The position numbers and the translations under genes are program-made. Shown here one piece after another: positions 60,679 through 64,000 of a stretch of 64,000 nt of DNA. The DNA lies in contig CABFPE010000215.1 in NCBI GenBank assembly GCA_900660155.1, positions 217,116 through 281,115 on the forward strand. The letters are read 5' to 3'. This stretch comes from Hofstenia miamia. Lineage: Eukaryota > Xenacoelomorpha > Acoela > Hofsteniidae. The notes beneath the pieces were generated by a model, which was not told where the DNA came from, did not search any database, and saw only the letters and a program-made list of their open reading frames with translations. How positions within the stretch are numbered: the stretch's first letter is position 1; each line of letters starts with the position of its first letter.

Positions 60679-60864
60679 TTAATTATTTACCCTTTGTTGT
60701 TTCTTTGATATATATATTGCCTCTGCTATTTTCGGATGTTTAGGTCTTAGTAAAATTTTAAATTGATCTTCCTTAGTTTGATGGTGATAGGTAAAAATTT
60801 CTGAATTCAATCTATCTCCTAAATTATGGCCAGATTTTCTTGCGAGAAATTGAATAAATTTCAA
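60679..60864 (-). mobile_element. Penelope-like retroelement remnant (endonuclease end)
   Basis: Minus strand: FLARKSGHNLGDRLNSEIF, then FKILLRPKHPKIAEAIYI. The EIF...H...FKIL-(R)-x-(K/E)-H-x-K-I-x-E-A-(L/I)-x-I order is that of the C-terminal GIY-YIG region of Penelope-like elements and parallels 9640-9880, but the two are clearly different copies. Only this end is left. Confidence 0.55.
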
Positions 60865-61004
60865 TATTATTTTTGGATGTGTTCTTATATGGGTGTAGAT
60901 TTAAGCTTGCTTAATATTTTAACGATGCTTGTGCCTTTGATAGTATTTATGAAACCAAACTTGTGGGAAATTTTCTTTGTTATTAAAGGCTTAAAACACT
61001 ATAG

Positions 61005-61270
61005 CCTAGTGTAGAGCCCATAACGGGCGCGGACAAAGTTATACGGGCACGGGCATCTATATTAGGGGCATACGGGCTCGAAAGTTAGCATGATTATTTG
61101 TCGTTGTTTGACGATTTTATATTCTAAAACAATTTGATAGATAAATAAATTGCTATCTATCTTTGTATATGTATATTGCAAAACACCAACGTTCATGTAG
61201 ATTTGCAACAAGAATTACAACATAGCAGATAAAATATTACTCTAGTGTATATAAATTTACTGTTTGTCTC
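61005..61270 (-). mobile_element. hAT-type MITE family A, third copy (reverse, truncated)
   Basis: In reverse complement it reads GAGCCCGTATGCCCC, then GCCCGTGCCCGTATAAC and GGGCTCTACACTAGG, parallel to the right end at 13600-13662. Further in, the AGTAATATTTTATCTGCTAT region parallels GTAATATTTTATGTGGCATG at 13450. The far end is not found before the CNBD2-like gene. Confidence 0.5.
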
Positions 61271-61568
61271 AAAAACCCTTTCATAGGTAAATCCGTGAAA
61301 ATCCAAAAATCGAACAATTCACATTATAAACGATGGTTGAATTTCATGTTCAACGTTAACATGTGTAAAGGCGAAATTCATAATCTTTTATCCACATTGT
61401 TATTAATTTCGAGAGTTAAAAAATCCAAAATTAAATAACTAACACGTACAATGTGCAAGAATCATTAATAATTTACATATTGTGAATCGGAATTGTATAT
61501 GAATCTATTAAATTCACTCGTTTAGTTTACTCAATTACTACAGTAAGGTAATGTCATGGATTTCCAAC

Positions 61569-63527
61569 TTAATACTTTGTTGCAAATTTCTTTTCTCGCT
61601 CTCTTAGTTTGTGAACCTGCTTCATCTCGATTTGCTTTATGCTTTGCCACCTAATATTTCGTAATAGAGCAGAAATTATTTCTGATTCTTCTGGATAGCT
61701 ATCAATTCTTTGTTGAAGCCTTAATTTACAAGGTTCTGTATAATGTTTTAAGAAAAAATCCTTTTGGAGGGAAATGCAATCAGCTCCGTTTGATACTAAA
61801 TACAACTCATTCCCAGATGTGGCGTCCACTATACGTAAATCCTCTAATTCACTTCTGTTAACAATTGGTTCCAATCCATATGTATCACCAGGTAGTAGCA
61901 TTCTTACTTCAACTAAAATTTCGTTTTTTAATTTACTTGCAGTTTTTGAGTAGTATTTGAAAATGGTATTGTTCTCTAAACTGTTTTCTTTAAAAGAGAG
62001 TTGCTTTATAACAGAGCAAGACCCCGTTTTAATAATGAAGATGTAATTCAATAATTTTGTATCACCAGAAATCAAGGTCCCACTAGGATAATATGTTGAA
62101 AAGCAGACGTCAAAACTCAAATCTTCTAAATGACGAAGTCCTTCCCATTTTGAAAAAGCAGGGACATCCTTAATGAAGAGAATGTGAGCTCTCTCGCAAA
62201 GTAATTCGTTATATGGCATCAAAATACCAATAAAGTCTTCCCTAGAAACTACTAAAGCCTCAACTTCAGTTTTGCATATGTATGTATGTTTCCTTTTGCC
62301 ACCTTGAATAAGGACCACGTCACCACTAGTATGACCTGTTGATTCACTTCCAACCTCCACTAATTCAGTTCCTTCCAGTTTCTGAATAGAAACTACTCCA
62401 GAGAGAAAGTAATAAAAAAATTCTGCCTTGTGATTGGTTTTAATGAGCACCCGATTTTCTCCAAAAGTGGCAAAAGTTGCCTTTCTGATAAATTCCATTT
62501 TAAAATGTTTCGAATATTTTCTGAATTGTTCCACATTAAGTTGAATGCCTTTAAGTGCCAACTCTACATCCTCATCTGACTTCTTTTTCTTGCAAAGTAG
62601 CTTCTTTAATGATGCAGATATTATAATGGATTTCACAGGCTTGAACTCATCGGGATCAAAATCTGGTGCACCCTCACGAAATTTCATTTTGTGGAAGACA
62701 TTTGCATCTGTTGGAGAGCATACTAACCTATTTCCCATATCCTGTGATCGGGTTTGGATGAAGATGCAAATTATTCCAATCCACTTTGAGATTTTCTTAA
62801 ACTTCTCTACTGGTGACAGATTTGTGTTTGAAAAAACACTTTTCCGTTTTCTAGATAAATTGTATCCAAGTGGAACTGCAAAGGAGTCGTCATCTAACAA
62901 CCGTGATTCACTTACTAAGAATTTATATGGAACGGATATTAATGATTCATCATTTCCTAGACGTGAGATTGCCAAATTTCTTGAAGATTTCCTGCGATTA
63001 TATTCTATTGTAGTATTACTTTGTTGAAATGAAGGGCTTTGAGACAAATAATCTCTCTGTAGTTCTCTTCTATAATCCACAATAGGTGGAAGTGTGGGGG
63101 TGTTGACGTTTAGCTCCAATTCCTTGGGATCAAAGTTTTGTTCACTTAAATTCCTGGCAATTGCACTTTTTATTATCATCATTTTTATTGCTTCTCTTTT
63201 CGCTTGTCTTTCTCGTTGACTTTCGATACTCTTTCGAATTCTTTCTTCTTTGTGAAATTCAGAAAACGAGTCTTCATGCTGCAGAGTGGTCATATTTACC
63301 ATCTCAAGCAATGCATTTTGGAATTTATTCAGGTTTCCACTTGTGGTCAGCCGTTTCTGGATATTATGTAGAGCAGAATAGCTTAAGGAGCTTTCGTTCA
63401 ATCTGTTTGAAATATCATTGTATTCTCTCATATTCTGCATTACATGTAGTGAAACACGTTTGAGCTTTTTTATATGTGGGGAAGCATTTGAAGCCATATT
63501 CATACCGTGAATCTCTTTTGCCGCCAT
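61569..63527 (-). CDS. CNBD2: CNBD2-like protein with two cyclic-nucleotide-binding-type folds, intronless
   Basis: A single open frame of 652 codons; ATG at 63527 in the context GCGAAAATGG, stop TAA at 61569-61571. Residues 85-130 form a charged helix. VEKFKKISKWIGIICIFIQ (240-258) and LKKLLCKKKKSDEDVELALK (307-326) parallel the segments before the nucleotide domain of CNBD2. The first beta-barrel, about 335-435, contains FATFGENRVLIKTNHKAEFF and FYYFLSGVVSIQKLEG, then TSGDVVLIQGGKRKHTYIC. The second, about 470-595, contains STYYPSGTLISGD, YIFIIKTGSCSVI and LLPGDTYGLEP. The phosphate-binding cassette is not canonical (FGE replaced by SGD, Ala of RTA by His), so nucleotide binding is doubtful. 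Mammalian CNBD2 has a reported sperm role. Other CNB families remain possible. Confidence 0.75.
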   Translation of the reverse strand: MAAKEIHGMNMASNASPHIKKLKRVSLHVMQNMREYNDISNRLNESSLSYSALHNIQKRLTTSGNLNKFQNALLEMVNMTTLQHEDSFSEFHKEERIRKSIESQRERQAKREAIKMMIIKSAIARNLSEQNFDPKELELNVNTPTLPPIVDYRRELQRDYLSQSPSFQQSNTTIEYNRRKSSRNLAISRLGNDESLISVPYKFLVSESRLLDDDSFAVPLGYNLSRKRKSVFSNTNLSPVEKFKKISKWIGIICIFIQTRSQDMGNRLVCSPTDANVFHKMKFREGAPDFDPDEFKPVKSIIISASLKKLLCKKKKSDEDVELALKGIQLNVEQFRKYSKHFKMEFIRKATFATFGENRVLIKTNHKAEFFYYFLSGVVSIQKLEGTELVEVGSESTGHTSGDVVLIQGGKRKHTYICKTEVEALVVSREDFIGILMPYNELLCERAHILFIKDVPAFSKWEGLRHLEDLSFDVCFSTYYPSGTLISGDTKLLNYIFIIKTGSCSVIKQLSFKENSLENNTIFKYYSKTASKLKNEILVEVRMLLPGDTYGLEPIVNRSELEDLRIVDATSGNELYLVSNGADCISLQKDFFLKHYTEPCKLRLQQRIDSYPEESEIISALLRNIRWQSIKQIEMKQVHKLREREKKFATKY

Positions 63528-64000
63528 TTTCGCAATGTGCTCATTTTATTAATAACAGATGACAGTGGTAATTAAAATTAATCAAGTGGAGTGGTTTTCC
63601 TATGAGATAAAATTTATTGTATTGCAATTCATTTATCAAATACAATGGAATCACTTATAATAAATCAAAAACAATGTTAGCATATCTTCACAACATTTGT
63701 ATAACACTCGTACTTAAGCAACTAAAATTGGTTTGTAATTAGCAAGAACTATGCTACACTTTATAAATGATCTTCATCAAGACAATATTTTTTAAATATT
63801 TTTAGTGAAAATTATATAAAAATCAAGTTTCACACACACATTATTTTGCAATTAATGAAAATTATTAAAATTTCAATATAACTTGAAAATCTTTTACAAT
63901 ATTGAAAATGTAAATAGAATATGCATCAAATATTTTTCAATATATCATGTGATTAGTAAAAAAATTTGAATGATAGTAGTAATTAAAGAATGAAACATAT
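63528..64000 (-). other. Upstream flank of the CNBD2-like gene
   Basis: AT-rich 5' flank. An out-of-frame ATG lies 15-20 bp upstream of the start. No promoter motif stands out. Confidence 0.45.

Noticed and set aside
62545-63463. Plus-strand frames of 160 and 100 codons
   Set aside because: They are antisense shadows of the CNBD2-like coding sequence.
1-64000. CRISPR arrays, bacterial operons, rRNA genes
   Set aside because: None seen. Introns, poly(A) context and animal gene families show a eukaryotic nuclear sequence.

Overview
The window is AT-rich animal DNA with an intron-exon gene structure, degenerate splice-bounded exons and a dense load of decayed transposons. The genes and repeats point to an invertebrate metazoan, but I cannot place it to phylum from this sequence alone. 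Three host genes can be read. (1) A JNK-type dual-specificity phosphatase of the DUSP8/DUSP16 (MKP-5/7) class lies on the minus strand from 22278 to beyond the left edge. Its six visible exons are 22278-21915, 6651-6334, 4788-4665, 4199-4030, 2069-1902 and 704-1. All splice phases agree, and they give at least 616 residues with a rhodanese/CH2 domain, a DSP catalytic domain (Asp210, Cys241, Arg247) and a long Ser-rich tail. (2) A complete goliath/RNF130-RNF150-type PA-TM-RING ubiquitin ligase lies on the plus strand in seven exons from 23123 to 55552 (398 residues). All junctions are in phase. (3) An intronless 652-codon gene lies on the minus strand at 63527-61569. It encodes a protein with two cyclic-nucleotide-binding-like folds resembling CNBD2. 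Genes 1 and 2 are head to head, with only 844 bp between their start codons.

Layout: 1-22 kb is the phosphatase gene. Its first coding intron (21914-6652, 15.3 kb) holds a hAT-type MITE with clear terminal repeats and target duplication, a Penelope-like remnant, a CR1/jockey-like LINE whose 3' third is inverted, and a gap in a TA microsatellite. 22.3-23.1 kb is the shared promoter interval with two CRE-like sites. 23-55 kb is the RING ligase gene. Its 12.7-kb intron 2 carries pieces of LINE 3' ends, a broken ORF of an uncharacterised repeated protein family (YHTDGS family), two mariner remnants, small inverted-repeat elements and an exact 443-bp duplication joined by a single N. Its 9.9-kb intron 3 carries a large R2/R4-type LINE with a restriction-like endonuclease, interrupted by a Mutator-like DNA transposon (with a 682-bp gap) flanked by a 9-bp near-duplication. 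55.6-61.5 kb is intergenic and nearly featureless. 61.6-63.5 kb is the CNBD2-like gene.

Functionally, the phosphatase would switch off stress MAP kinases and the ligase would ubiquitinate membrane or endosomal cargo. The CNBD2-like protein is of a class known in mammals for a role in sperm. No sequence evidence joins the three into one pathway; the shared promoter interval of the first two is the only visible link. The most unusual material lies in the introns: a dispersed MITE family with four copies here, two well-delimited hAT MITEs, a nested Mutator-in-LINE, a LINE with an inverted 3' end, and the YHTDGS ORF family.
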